From contig CAJNOQ010000031.1 of assembly GCA_905250885.1 (NCBI GenBank), positions 33,106 through 97,105 on the forward strand: a stretch of 64,000 bases of DNA, given 5' to 3'. The DNA is from Didymodactylos carnosus. Lineage: Eukaryota > Rotifera > Eurotatoria > Philodinida > Philodinidae. Position numbers and translations under genes: made by a program. Below, piece after piece: positions 49,982 through 61,165 of this stretch. Below the pieces are notes generated by a model that made no database searches, was not told the DNA's origin, and saw only the letters and a program-made list of their open reading frames with translations. Each line of letters opens with the position of its first letter. Within the stretch, counting starts at the first letter, position 1.

Positions 49982-51030
49982 TCATGTTTTTTGAATTTGT
50001 CGTTTTTCAAATGTATCATCGAATACTTTGACAAAATGACATTGTTTCGAACCACATTGTGTACATTCATATTCTTGACTATATGCACTAAAATATTGTA
50101 AACCGTCTTTAATTTGGATAATTATATGACCGCACGATGAACATTGCAAACGTTGTTGACAACACGGAAAAGCGGCAAATAGATCGTAATAATACATAGT
50201 ACCGATAATCAATGGATCAAAATTAAATTTTGTTTTACATGAACGGCATACAGCTAGTACAGTTCGCATCGACAGACAATCCAAACATATTGAATGTAAA
50301 TATAATTGCCGATCATTATGATATACGCCAACAGATACTTTTGGATTTTCACTATGTTTTACAGGACTAGAAAATAATCATATATGTATATATGCATGTT
50401 AAATCAAAATCTTGATAAAAGAGAAATTAGACATACCTTAAAAATAATGTACCATCAACTAATGGATATCGATCATAAACAATCATTGGCTGATGACATA
50501 CGATACAATTTAGTTCTGTACAACCCACGATACTTAACTGTGATAGTACAAAACAACGCGTTTCATCATTACCATATGGACCTTCATCTTCTAATCGTAT
50601 ATGAATAGCATTTCGTTTATGCAATGGTAGGCGATTTAAAATAGACCAGTCTTGACGATGTTCAAAAATATTGCTGAAAGATAAAACAAAGCATGATTTA
50701 TATTCTTCAAGCTCTTTCTCAAAAAGAAATTACACACCCCGCAGCAGCATGTTTTTCATCAAATTGTGGTAATGTACCGTTGTTACCACCGCCACTTGTA
50801 TTGCCGATTGCCGATGCGTTTGATGTTGACAATGAGAGAGTGTTGGTGTTGCTGTTCGAACTATTGTTACTCGTCGATTTTTTACTGTAAGAACCGTTAA
50901 CATTGCCACCAGGTGATCCGAGTGATGAACTTAAACTTCCTGTCGATTGAGTACGGTAACGTGATGAACGACCGGTTCGTGGAACATTTAATGGCTGGGA
51001 TAATTCATGCTTTTTATCAGAATCAGACAT
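49982..51030 (-). CDS. HECA: Headcase / HECA-like zinc-binding protein
   Basis: Headcase is an animal regulator of growth and differentiation; in Drosophila it restrains imaginal-cell growth with Unkempt. Exons 50738-51030, 50437-50673 and 49982-50366 are in phase and give 304 residues. A Ser/Asn/Gly-rich leader is followed by the conserved headcase region: HIRLEDEGPYGNDETRCFVL, ELNCIVCHQPMIVYDRYPLV, PVKHSENPKVSVGVYHNDRQ, LYLHSICLDCLSMRTVLAVC, GTMYYYDLFAAFPCCQQRL and YECTQCGSKQCHFVKVF. Paired Cys/His residues indicate zinc binding. The cysteine-rich N-terminal domain that I expect in insect and vertebrate headcase proteins is missing, so there may be an upstream exon I did not find or a real N-terminal loss. 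The family call is from memory. Confidence 0.8.
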
Positions 51031-53609
51031 TTTTTATCTAAATCAATAAGAGAAGAATTCATGGTGGAATTGAAAGTTAGCGAAGTGTTTAGAAAAAATA
51101 AGAATCATCAGAAAAATGTAGTGTCAAACGTGAAGACCTAGAAATATTCCATCTTTGAAACTCAATTTACCCAGAAATAGATCGTCGGTCTCTTGCCGGC
51201 AATCTTCGGTGTCCCAAAAATATTAGTTATGAGTGTCATTAACTTAAGCCGCAACTTATCAAGCTAGATAATAAATAGATTGATCAATCCCAGAGATCTC
51301 GTTATCAACTATAATCCGCTTCTTTCTCCCATTTACATACACAGCTGCTATTTAATAATCTATTTTGATATGTTTGACTTCTGCTGTTCGTTTACTGGTA
51401 GCTTTTCTTATATTTCTTTAATATATCGAGATCACACAATGTTCATAAAAGTAATTCTGCTTATGTCGATGATTGTTTTCAGCATTGGAGGTTACCGATT
51501 TTTCATTCGCTTAAAAATAATGTCAAATATTTTATCTCCTTGTTTTAGACCTGCTATCAGTTGTTCCATCGTTATTGATACTTAATTTAATCAACGAAAA
51601 TTTCATGAACGTTTTACGAAGAAATAAATTCTGTTGAGTAATTCAACATGAATTACGTATTTTGCTTCGAAAAATCTTAATTGTAGAGTCTCGTCATTGA
51701 AGAACATATATATAAAATACTTTCATTAAGTTCGTTTGTAGAATCGTTGTCCAGAGTGTTATTTTTTGCATCGCTCACTAGCATCGTTAAATTAAGATCC
51801 AATAAAGCCAAACGATCATGCGCGTCAAGCTTTCTCCAATAACATTTTCTTTTGTTACTCTGTGACAGCAGCTACCTGGACTAAAACAGTGTCCATTAAC
51901 ACTCAAACATTTGATAAAAGTCAGTGGCAATCACAGACCTGTAATATTTTCCTTTATGCATTTATTCAGTTCACAGGTCTCCCGTTCACAGTCTTTTTTG
52001 GGATATCATTGGCTAACTGTTAGTAATCTTGGTGACTATTTCTGAAGAGCAACAATAACTAGATTTTATTGGAAAGTGCAGGACGTACTCTACATTTTGC
52101 TTTTATCAGATTTAATTTGTTGATATCGATGAGTAAAGAAACACTTACTATTTGTTCAACGATGAGACAGACGTTCACTCAATATTTCATATTCCGTCGT
52201 ACGTAGTTTATTTCCCCCAAGGCGTCGATTGATGAACATATTATTTCTCTCTATATATATTTTGTAATTCTTAAGTAAATATGATAGAATTTGTTTTTTT
52301 TAAGTTAGCGTTTCTAATGAGATTTGGCAACAATATGTGCTGCTACATTCCGTTTATTTCGCGAATAAACGTTCTGTTTGTTTTTTAGCACTATGTTTAT
52401 CGGATGCAAATACGTGTTTCGCTTGCTCCGTGTCATATTTGAATGTGAGAGATGTTAAAAATGTTTTGACGAAACAGTGAAATGGAACGGAAAAAACGTA
52501 TATCTGTGAACTTCTAAGAATACAAGCAAAGGTATAGCACTGCAAAACAGTAATTCCAGCGCAGCGTGATAATTTGATTCCTACAGATATCAACTGTATT
52601 AAGCTCAGATTATGCTCACTACAAAAGCTCTTCACATTCTCAAAAATCGCGTATGTAGGTAGTGCAGGTAGACAAGAAACAAGCTTTTTCCCTTCGTTAA
52701 ATGGAGGAATTTATTCGCGAATGGCTTGCAGAACGTCATGTTCATGATGTTTAGACCTCTTTCTAAACCACTCATATTTCTTGAAAAGTTTCTTAACAAC
52801 AATAGCATAACGTTTTATTTAATGGCGGTGGTTTTATTAAAGACAGTGGGCCAAACCAAGGCATCCATACATTTCTGTCTATGAACACTACAATCCCCGC
52901 AAAATTTTAAAATTTCACGTTGATAGTAGAGATTTGTGGATAAAATTGATGGCTGCTTGGTTTGACTAAGGCAGTGCTATTCAACATTCATGTAAAATGG
53001 TAGATCAAATTTCTCTATTTGTCATCTGTTTTAGACGGCGCTGTGCACAATGAATTGAGCGTTCGAAATATTTTCTACTACCCTTATTTTTAAAGGCTGC
53101 ATCATATCTTTATTATTCATATGGATAATCTAAAATAATATTGATTGTGAAAAGCGTTATACAATGTATCTGATTGGTCGTCTTTATTTTGGAACGTCTC
53201 ATTGATAAATTTCAGACTTTAACGGGGTATACCTACGTATTTTCGTTCCCACGAAAACGTAAGAAAACGCGTTTTTTTGGCCGTTTAAAGTCTGGAAATG
53301 TGCAGAAGGAAAATAAGCGTTTTTATCTTATCATTGGGTTACAAAGCAACATTAGATATCATTTCCCAAACCTGGATCTTATTAGCAAATCTTGACAAGC
53401 GTGTAGTAATGGCGAGCTAAATTACTTTTGGTGTTTAATTGGAAAAAAAGTCGCATTGTTCATTTCACTACCGATCATAACAAAAAGAGAATTACATTCT
53501 TCGACTGATGGTTGAATAAAATTGCAAAATTTTATGTTAGCACATTTTCATGCTTAAGTATAATTAATGTTAGAAAATGTCTGACTCCATATTGAATTTT
53601 TATATCTAA
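51031..53609. other. Gene-free region upstream of HECA
   Basis: About 2.6 kb of AT-rich DNA. ORFs at 51280-51585, 52354-52635 and 53174-53395 lack recognisable domains; the last overlaps a hairpin at 53208-53299. I looked here for a missing headcase N-terminal exon and did not find one. Confidence 0.45.
53208..53299. repeat. Imperfect ~92-bp hairpin
   Basis: The outer arms ATTTCAGACTTTAACGG and CCGTTTAAAGTCTGGAAAT are complementary apart from small bulges. A second inner stem is formed by TACGTATTTTCGT and ACGAAAACGTA around TCCC. It could be a very short foldback repeat. Confidence 0.5.
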
Positions 53610-54020
53610 TTATTCATCATCGTCAAAACGACGTTTACCAATGTCGTTCACACCTCTAATCATTCCATTAACGACATCAGTCATCGATGGTGCTTTAATG
53701 TTGGGTTTCAATTGACTCAAATCATCAATGCCTCCATTACCAATTTCATAATTCACAAAATCGTCCCATTTACGTAATTCCGGACAATAACGATCTGGAT
53801 TGTTTGGACGATTGCGATTCCATGGTAGACTTGGTTCGCATCTCTCCTCACTTTGGATATTAAAAAATACGAAATAATTTTTGGTCTCAAATAGAAGCGG
53901 CACCGTTCCAAAGTCTTTGTACTTACTAATCTTCCAGCGCTTCACGTTTCTGTTCTTCACATTTGGTCCTATCTGGATGAAAGAGAGTTCGTTTTAAGAA
54001 TTGTACTGCATTTTGACGAT
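53610..54020 (-). CDS. Secreted cysteine protein, 3' cassette B (lacks its own signal exon)
   Basis: Two exons, 53927-54020 and 53610-53850, encode DRQNAVQFLKRTLFHPDRTK, CEEQKREALEDYEERCEPS, then PDRYCPELRKWDDFVNYEIG and a longer tail ending KRRFDDDE. Cassette A (54401-54673) encodes the same core. No ATG with a signal peptide is visible between the two cassettes. B opens at an acceptor (TATTATAG|AT) in phase with the signal-peptide exon at 55783-55870; joined to it, B would give a 140-residue secreted protein. B is therefore either an alternative 3' end of the same gene or a tandem copy that lost its first exon. B has an intron inside the Tyr codon of EDYEERC, where A has none. The family is not recognised. 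Confidence 0.65.
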
Positions 54021-54400
54021 CTATAATAAGACACAGAGAATATGCACGTATAAATCAGTTATCTCTATGAAAAAAGTGAAGCTTTTGTTTATCAATTAGA
54101 ATAAAAAGTATCAGTATTCGACGATCATCTCTTTTGTTTTGCAGTCTTACATATTCTTTCGTACAAAGAAGTGAATAACAATGGATCGGTTTTTCCATCT
54201 AATTGAATCTTGTCTATATTTCTTATTTAGTTAATAAATACGATTTATAAAATTAAAAAATTTTTAAATCAAAATAATATATATACAGCAAATCTTAACA
54301 ATAAAAATAACAGTGTGTAACGTTTTGCATGATGGATATATATTTATATGTTTTTATTTATTGTCTTCACTTCTTATCCAAGACGTTGATATTGAACGAA

Positions 54401-55870
54401 TTATTTTCCCATTCCATTTCCTATTTCATAATTTTTAAATGCGTCCCATGTTTTTATATCCGGACCTGAATAGAGATCAGGTAAAGTACTATATTGTACC
54501 ATTATTTATCTCTCTCTCTATTCACTTACAGTAACGAGAACCAGTTATTTTATTAAAACTTGGTTCACACCTTTCTTCATATTTTTCTGATGCTTCACGT
54601 TTTTGTTCTTCACATTTTGTTTTGCCGGGATGGAAGAGTGCTCGTTTCAAAAATGCAACCGCTTCTTCTCGGTCTAAAGATATCACCGATAGAAAAATAA
54701 AGTTCATGTAGAGTTGCGGAAAAGTGTTTTTTCGTATTCAGCACACTCAATAACGCAGAAGCTTTTCTGTTTTTGACGAGGGGTACTGTCAAAGGTTTAT
54801 TGAAGCTAGTATTATTTACCCATGGAAATATTTTTTTGCGATTTTGTTCGAAAAGTTTCCTAAACTTTTGATATGATATGTGATTTTTGCATCATCAAAA
54901 GTAAAGGATTATAATATTATGGTAATTAGCAATAGTCTGGTATAGGAAATTGAATAAAACAAAGATAATTATTACGAGGTCACATCACATTCCATATTTT
55001 CTCTCGCTACTGTACCATGTATCTGTCTCTATCACACGTGTTTCTACTCTATGACATCTACTGTGTCGTCTGATTCATCACAGAGTATACAGGGTTTAGT
55101 TAGTACGGCGATGGGTGACCGCGTCTGAAGCCCAAGGTTATAAGCTGTATGGGTTAAGCAGTAGGGGTAGGACACAGTATAGCAGTGTACAGGATGAGGA
55201 ATCGAACACCTCAAGTTTACTGTTGGATAATTTAGTTCAGAAGTAAAATTGATGCTTTAAAATTCATAGTTTTAGTGTTCGATTTCAACAACTGTGTGGT
55301 GTTGTTTTGTGCTTCGGTGTCCTTTTGTTCCATTCTAGTCTCTCTCCATTTGTCAATAATTGATCAATCTAACAACAAAAAGTAAAGCTTTTTTCATGCA
55401 GAATGTCCGGAATTGGGTAACAAACGCAGAAGTGGAACTTCAACATTTTTTTCTACTCATGAAAAATAATGTAGATCATACGATTATCTGATAACATAAC
55501 ATTGGTTCCATTTGGTTAGTGCCAAAAATAAATTTAAGAAAAACTTCGAGACATTTTCACCTAAGTATTATTACACTTGATACCCCTGATCTGGCTTTGT
55601 TAAACGTAGCTAATTGTAAAAAGAGTTTACCCATTTAAAGAGAAAAAAGATCTAGCTACATTAAGTTATTATAAATAAGCATAGTATCATTGCGCAAAAA
55701 TAGTAGAACAAAGTCTTCAAACAACGATTGATATTTACCAACATAAGCTAAGGTTTGTTTACAGCATATAAATTTATCTTACCAAAATCGAAATCATCAG
55801 TATTTGGTCGAGCCGATAATGATGAAAATGATAGAATAATAATGAAAGCAAAAAGTAAACAAATTTTCAT
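54401..55870 (-). CDS. Small secreted cysteine protein, cassette A form
   Basis: Exons 55783-55870, 54530-54673 and 54401-54465 are in phase and give 98 residues. Exon 1 is a clear signal peptide (MKICLLFAFIIILSFSSLSA) followed by RPNTDDFDF. The mature core reads DREEAVAFLKRALFHPGKTK, CEEQKREASEKYEERCEPS, SRYCPDIKTWDAFKNYEIGN and ends GMGK. It has three cysteines in the mature core. The first intron is long (about 1.1 kb) and contains a 5S rRNA-like scrap. A's last intron falls inside the Cys codon of RYC|PDIK, exactly where cassette B is uninterrupted. No known domain was recognised; the role is unknown. Confidence 0.75.
55092..55122 (+). other. 5S rRNA box C-like fragment
   Basis: GGTTTAGTTAGTACGGCGAT followed by GGGTGACCGC closely resembles the box C region of animal 5S rRNA (GGTTAGTACTTGGATGGGTGACCGCC). 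Flanks do not extend to a full 120-base 5S gene, so this is a fragment or part of a 5S-derived SINE. It lies on the strand opposite to the gene whose intron contains it. Confidence 0.5.
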
Positions 55871-56818
55871 TTTTTTTTTTCTCTAAAAATAAGTTCGATC
55901 AAGTAGGATAATATGTCTGTAGAAGAAATGGAACTGTAGTAAAGTACAACGAAACTGACAATACCCTATATTATAGGCAGGGGAAAAAAGAAGCTATCAT
56001 CATTATTTAAATATTGCCCATAGTTATCATCATCAACAAAACTTTTTGTGTTACGTACGATGTTACGTGATAAAAACTAATACATATCTGTTTACAGTCA
56101 TCAACAGAGAAATGAGAAAAATACATATAATTTATTAGAATATATGGTTCACTAGAACAGTTATACTATGATACTGTTTCCTTTTACTAAAAAGCACCTA
56201 AAGTTAAATTTTAATTGTTTATATAAACTGCTAAATATTTCTGCAACTAACTATTATATAAGTGGAATGTTTCGATTAAAAAAATTTTATGCCGATGTTT
56301 TTAGGTGATTGTTGATCGTAGAAAATGAATGAATGATTATACTGTTGATTCATAAGTGTTACGAAAAAAAATTAGTTTCCTCTCATCATCCTGCTTTCTA
56401 AAGCGATATTACGTTTTTCTTCTGTCGTATATTCAAAAAGTCAAAATGGAAATAGGATACATCTCTTTTAGAATTCTTTTGGATGATTCATGAGCATCAT
56501 TAGTAAAATTTGACACCCATAAGCAAAATAATTTAATAGGCAATACTTATATGCTATTTGGTTTAATTAACGATTTACATTTACGTTTAAACAGATTTTT
56601 CATATAACATCTCAAGATGGAAGCGTCGAAACTGAGATTCAATAAAATGCTATCTTTTTCTTTCAAAACAGTGGATTTAAAAATTATCTAATATTTTTTC
56701 GTATAATTTTAACACATATTTGCCAATTTTAGAAAGTTTAACAGTCTTTTTACCATTTTCTTTAATTAACAAAAACTTCTTTTATTCTCAGTAATATGAA
56801 TACTAGACGATAAAATAG
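55871..56818. other. Upstream region of the secreted-protein gene
   Basis: AT-rich sequence; presumably the promoter at its start, then non-coding DNA. No motif is claimed. Confidence 0.4.
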
Positions 56819-57562
56819 TAACGGGTGGGTCTTAAAGGATGGGTCTTATTATTTATCTCATAACTTTTTTCCTTTAACGATGGAAACTTCATCTTTTTCT
56901 GTTAACTTGCCCAGTGATCTCTCTACAAAATGGTAGATCGAAAGTCAGGCAAAGATCAAAGGTCTGATTTTGCCCGAAGAGAAACAATAGCCGTCTAAAA
57001 GCCTTTACGTTCTAAAAGTTTTACGAGGAACTTTTTATCCCAGCAAAAAACCGCGATAATGGTTGTCTAACCTGGCGCTTCGATAGTTTTCGGTACTGTC
57101 AAGTGTGCTCTTTTCAATGCAACCACAATCAAAGCACTGTCACCCACTTTCGAGAGCAAAATCTTTAATTTATCGATTTAGATAGAAATCATCCAATTTT
57201 TTTATATGAGACCACCGGTCGTTTTTAAAAAGAGATTTAACCAATTCTTTTTTTCTAATTCTGGTAGAGAAATCATTCTACTACAAAATGACAGGTTATA
57301 TTTTAGACTACTTTAGAATTTTCCAGATTGATTGGTTGAATTTTCATTAAAAAAAAACCCTGTTTTGGTTAGAAAGTGGAGGCTTCTATACAAGTTTTGT
57401 TCCTCCTCAGGTAAAATCAGACCTTTGGTCTTTGCCTGACTTTCGATCTACCATGTTGTAGAGCGTTTCACTGGGTAATTCAACAGAATGAAGTCTCCAT
57501 CGTTAAAGGAAAAAAGTTGTGAGACAAATATTATATACCCATTCTTTATGGCTCACTCGTTA
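56819..57562. mobile_element. 744-bp DNA element with ~175-bp inverted repeats, TAACGGGTG family
   Basis: The left end TAACGGGTGGGTCTTAAAGG matches the right end in reverse complement, TAACGAGTGAGCCATAAAGA. The arms then share CTCATAACTTTTTTCCTTTA (left) and GGTAGATCGAAAGTCAGGCA followed by AAGATCAAAGGTCTGATTTT (left), mirrored near 57405-57530. The first nine bases equal those of the element at 36801-37726. No transposase ORF is present. Confidence 0.75.
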
Positions 57563-58918
57563 AGACTGGTGTTTTCTTTACGGAATAGACCTCTAACAGT
57601 TCGCAGTTTCCATTCTTTCAACAATTACAAATTTTCAGTTTTAAATTTCAGTTTTTCACTTTTCAATCCTAAACTAGAAATCGTTTAACAGTTCATGTTA
57701 CTAATTGAACGAGGAACGGTTCATCCGTTCTAGTTTTTTTGAATGAGAACATCAGTTGAACGAGGAACTATTCGATATGCCGAAGCTGTGTTTCGGTTGA
57801 TCTAATAGCCTTCTATCTTCTTTATAATGTAAGTGAACTATACGGTCCAAGATGCTTCATTTGATGTTATCCTATTTACATATTTGTTTCGAAATAAAAC
57901 TGCAAACGTCAATGACGAAGCCTTATGAAAGAAATCGATAGTTCTAGTAAATGTGTTTAGCAATCGTTTGAAGAGCAGGCTACATCAAAGATCATGATAG
58001 AGTACATAAGAAAAAAAATTAAATTAGTCTAAAAGAAAGCATTATCAAATTTGTTCTAATGCCCGTGCATTTAGTGTAGAAAAACAGCTTTTTTTCTATT
58101 ATAAAACTTTTCGTATACAGATCTAGCATGTCTGGTGTTTTTTTGGAATGCTTACGCCCACCGCTAACCAAAAGTCGAAACCTATTCTCTTTAAGCGAGC
58201 CTTGTGTACAGTCTCTTCATTAAGACTTTAATGCTCGCCAAATGTTAGCATCAATCAAGATGCACCCCATCGAGAAAGGTTGTTATGTAGCGTAATTATT
58301 TTACTATTTCACTGCATAGACAGTCATGTTTTTTCTTTTTATCTTAACTTGAAATCTGGAATATCATGTTTTTAATAACACATAATGCTATCATTTACAA
58401 GTTTTGATTTGTAGCATAAGTTCAGGCTAGGTTGTGCAGAAGGCAGATACTATGCATCCCGGATATTATGTCACTTAATTAAAACTTAATCTGTGGAAGC
58501 TGTAGTCGCATGATGTTTGACATGTAATGATTTTTTTTCTTTTTCTTTACTAAACGTGCACACTTAAGTCATGCCGTTATTGTTGATCTTTTGGCAATGA
58601 ATTCGAAGATGAAAATGTAGGCATGGATGTTAGTGACAGTTGCGGCTTTATGGCTTACTAATGAGAACAAATTATTATCTGACGATTGAACATGTTCATC
58701 GACATTTGGATTATGAGATTTTTCCGTTTGTAAATTTGGGTAACAGTCCCATGTCTTTCAGAAAGTTTATATCTGCACAAGATCTGTCAAGTTATTCTGA
58801 ACAAATCTCGACAAGATCTCGATTAAGTTTGTTTCGTAAAAAATCTGCATACAAAAATCTTGATTCAAATCTTAAGCAGATTTGTTTGTTTTTCGGAGTC
58901 AGTTTTGGGCTAAGCAAG
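57563..58918. other. Spacer with a scrap of GAACGAGGAACGG repeat
   Basis: Mostly unremarkable AT-rich DNA. At about 57685-57775 there are two copies of TTGAACGAGGAAC with GTTCATGTTACTAA, resembling the arms of the foldback element at 61440-62882, so this may be a decayed copy of that family. The ORF at 58640-58930 has no recognisable domain. Confidence 0.4.
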
Positions 58919-59464
58919 GAAGTACTTTAAGTTGCAAATCGCTTTTTCGATGAAACTAAGGGAGGTATGCGTAATCGATGGTGCTGATTTCGAATATGAT
59001 GGTCACAGCTGCCCTTAGCTCCTCGAAGACCGGATTTGAAGTGAAAAAGCAGAATACCGAGGAAAGTTCTATTTCAACTATTAATACTCCTCAGATCGTT
59101 TGTGATTAAGTTATTTTCTTCATGTGCACCCTATCTATTCTTACAATATGCTTTTTCACTTCAAATTTCTTCACCTCCTCTCATTTCCTCAGCTACAACA
59201 GATTTTTTTCAAAATGTTCAATACTCGATCAAGAAATGATCGATGATATAAAAAAAATTTTCACATCGCTAATTCGACATGCTCTATAATCTGGACGAAT
59301 CAAAAATGAATTCTACTAAAAGAAATTTTTGACTCTGGACAACCATTTTTCTGAAAATTCGGTCTTTGAGGAGCTAAGAGCAGCTGTGACCATCATATTC
59401 GAAATCAGCTACTCATACCTCCCTTAGTTTCATCGAAAAAGCGATTTGCAACTTGGGGTACTTC
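58919..59464. mobile_element. 546-bp element with ~120-bp inverted repeats
   Basis: The left arm GAAGTACTTTAAGTTGCAAA, then TCGCTTTTTCGATGAAACTA and AGGGAGGTATG, is mirrored by the right arm ending at 59464. GATTTCGAATATGATGGTCA and CAGCTG followed by TTAGCTCCTC(G/A)AAGACC are also shared in inverse order. About 300 bp lies between the arms, without a coding signal. Ends differ from the TAACGGGTG family. Confidence 0.75.
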
Positions 59465-59889
59465 TCTCGTTAGATTGGAGTTGCGGTTTTTGTTGGCATT
59501 TATTAAACGTGAGGTAAACGGTAGTATAAAACAATTTATTGTGATTTACTCTGTCCTTGTTATAAGCCGATTTTAGTTGTTTCTGTTCTAACATGCATTT
59601 GAATTCCAAAGTTTGTATATCTAGAGAATACACATTTTTATAGGTTTGAATCACTCAGGTGAACGCGAACGGAAAAACAGTTCCCGTTATCAAGAATCTG
59701 TAATACAAGGAACTATGAGCTGTCACAGACCTACTCTAGCTAAAAGCGATGTCACATACATTCTTGACGTTCTTAGGAAGTTCTCACCTGTTATAACATT
59801 TATCGCTATTTGTATAATCTTATAGTAATATTTTGAAATCACATACTTTTTTCTTCTTTTAGAGTCATAGAGCATTCAAAGGAATTTTC
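59465..59889. other. Spacer before the Asn-rich ORF
   Basis: No gene seen. A pyrimidine tract followed by TTTTAG at about 59860 could be a splice acceptor for an exon containing the ORF that starts at 59890. Confidence 0.35.
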
Positions 59890-60288
59890 ATGCCACCCAA
59901 TGCTGATGTTAAAAATGGAACGTTTAATGTAGAGCATGAAAATCGCTTAGTGAAAAAACAAGAAATGGATGCTGATATAGCCAGCAGAAAGCACAAAGAT
60001 TTCAGTATAAAAAAACAAATTAACACAAATAGAACTCACATAAGTAACACAGCTTGTGAAAGCTCAAACAGTCACATGAATACGGCTGATCATACTGCGG
60101 CAACATTAATAGGGACTAATATTAATGTAGAATCTCATAATATGCAAAATCAAATGAACACAGATAATCATAATACAACAACCATAATAGGTAACAACAT
60201 GAATCATCTTGATTCATACACTGAGGTTGAGCCGATTATTAAGACAACGTTTCAAAGATTTTGTGGAGTTTCTGGAAAACCGCTCTAG
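59890..60288 (+). CDS. Asn/Thr/His-rich ORF of unknown type
   Basis: An uninterrupted 132-codon plus-strand ORF. It begins MPPNADVKNGTFNVEHENRL and contains two related segments of about 26 residues (MNTADHTAATLIGTNINVES, and MNTDNHNTTTIIGNNMNHLD). It ends RFCGVSGKPL. I recognise no domain. A second Asn-rich ORF follows at 60519-60806 in a different frame, so the region may be one decayed or spliced gene, or the ORF of a mobile element in this element-rich end of the window. Expression is not shown. Confidence 0.35.
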   Translation: MPPNADVKNGTFNVEHENRLVKKQEMDADIASRKHKDFSIKKQINTNRTHISNTACESSNSHMNTADHTAATLIGTNINVESHNMQNQMNTDNHNTTTIIGNNMNHLDSYTEVEPIIKTTFQRFCGVSGKPL

Positions 60289-61029
60289 GAAGGCCTAGCA
60301 ACCCGTCTCATATACACCCCTGGAAAAAATAAGTTTTCCGACAATAAATACTATACAACAAACCGACAACAACATATCACAACAAATCATCAGAGTTGTT
60401 CAGCATTATGATGGCGGAAAACGTTCTGCGATAGAATCGTTACGAATTCGGTGCTACCGGCCGTAATGCAGAGACATTAACAAAGAAGAAACAACAATCT
60501 CTGTTAGATGCTGATCATGTGTACAGCGATAGACCGCTGACAAAATTCATGAGTACAATAATAAAAAGTATACAACTATTAAGGATTCTGCAAATGTCGT
60601 CAATTTACGAATACACGATTATTAATGGAGATAAAATGAGTATTGCCGCTATGAATATTAGGAATAACGATCAACGTAATAAAATTAATAATAATATTAA
60701 TCAATATTCATGCGTTGGTGATAATAATGCAGCGCGCTCAAGAACAAACATGCATGTGCAACAAGTCGACACGTTTGAGTCGTGCGTTTTCTCCTCGTCC
60801 TCGTAACCGCATAAACAAATTTCGCGTCCCATAGATCTGCTGTTATAAGGAAACAAAATTTCACATTCAATATCGAAAGTTCGTAGATCACTATTGTTAG
60901 AAGCAATACAACATTGCGGATCATTACAGTGCTAATTATACACAGCATAGTACTTTAAACATATTCACGAAATAATATGATTATCATCAAAACATCTTAT
61001 GTGTAAGACTTCCCGACCGTGCATTTTTT

Positions 61030-61165
61030 CATGTTGCCACTCGCAAATGTGCAAAGTCCTCGACTGTCCCTGTTGCCATCTTGCCACTCGCCGTCATCTC
61101 TGCTCCCACTCGCAAATGTGTAAATTCCTCGATCGTGCTGTTTCCCATCTTGCTATTCCCCAGTA
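61030..61165. repeat. Two-copy 72-bp tandem repeat
   Basis: CCACTCGCAAATGTGCAAAG followed by TCCTCGACTGT and CCATCTTGC repeats 72 bp later as CCACTCGCAAATGTGTAAAT, TCCTCGATCGTG and CCATCTTGC. The patch is less AT-rich than its flanks. Confidence 0.6.

Noticed and set aside
57488-57688. 66-codon ORF at an element end
   Set aside because: It crosses the right TIR of the 56819-57562 element; artefact of the repeat.
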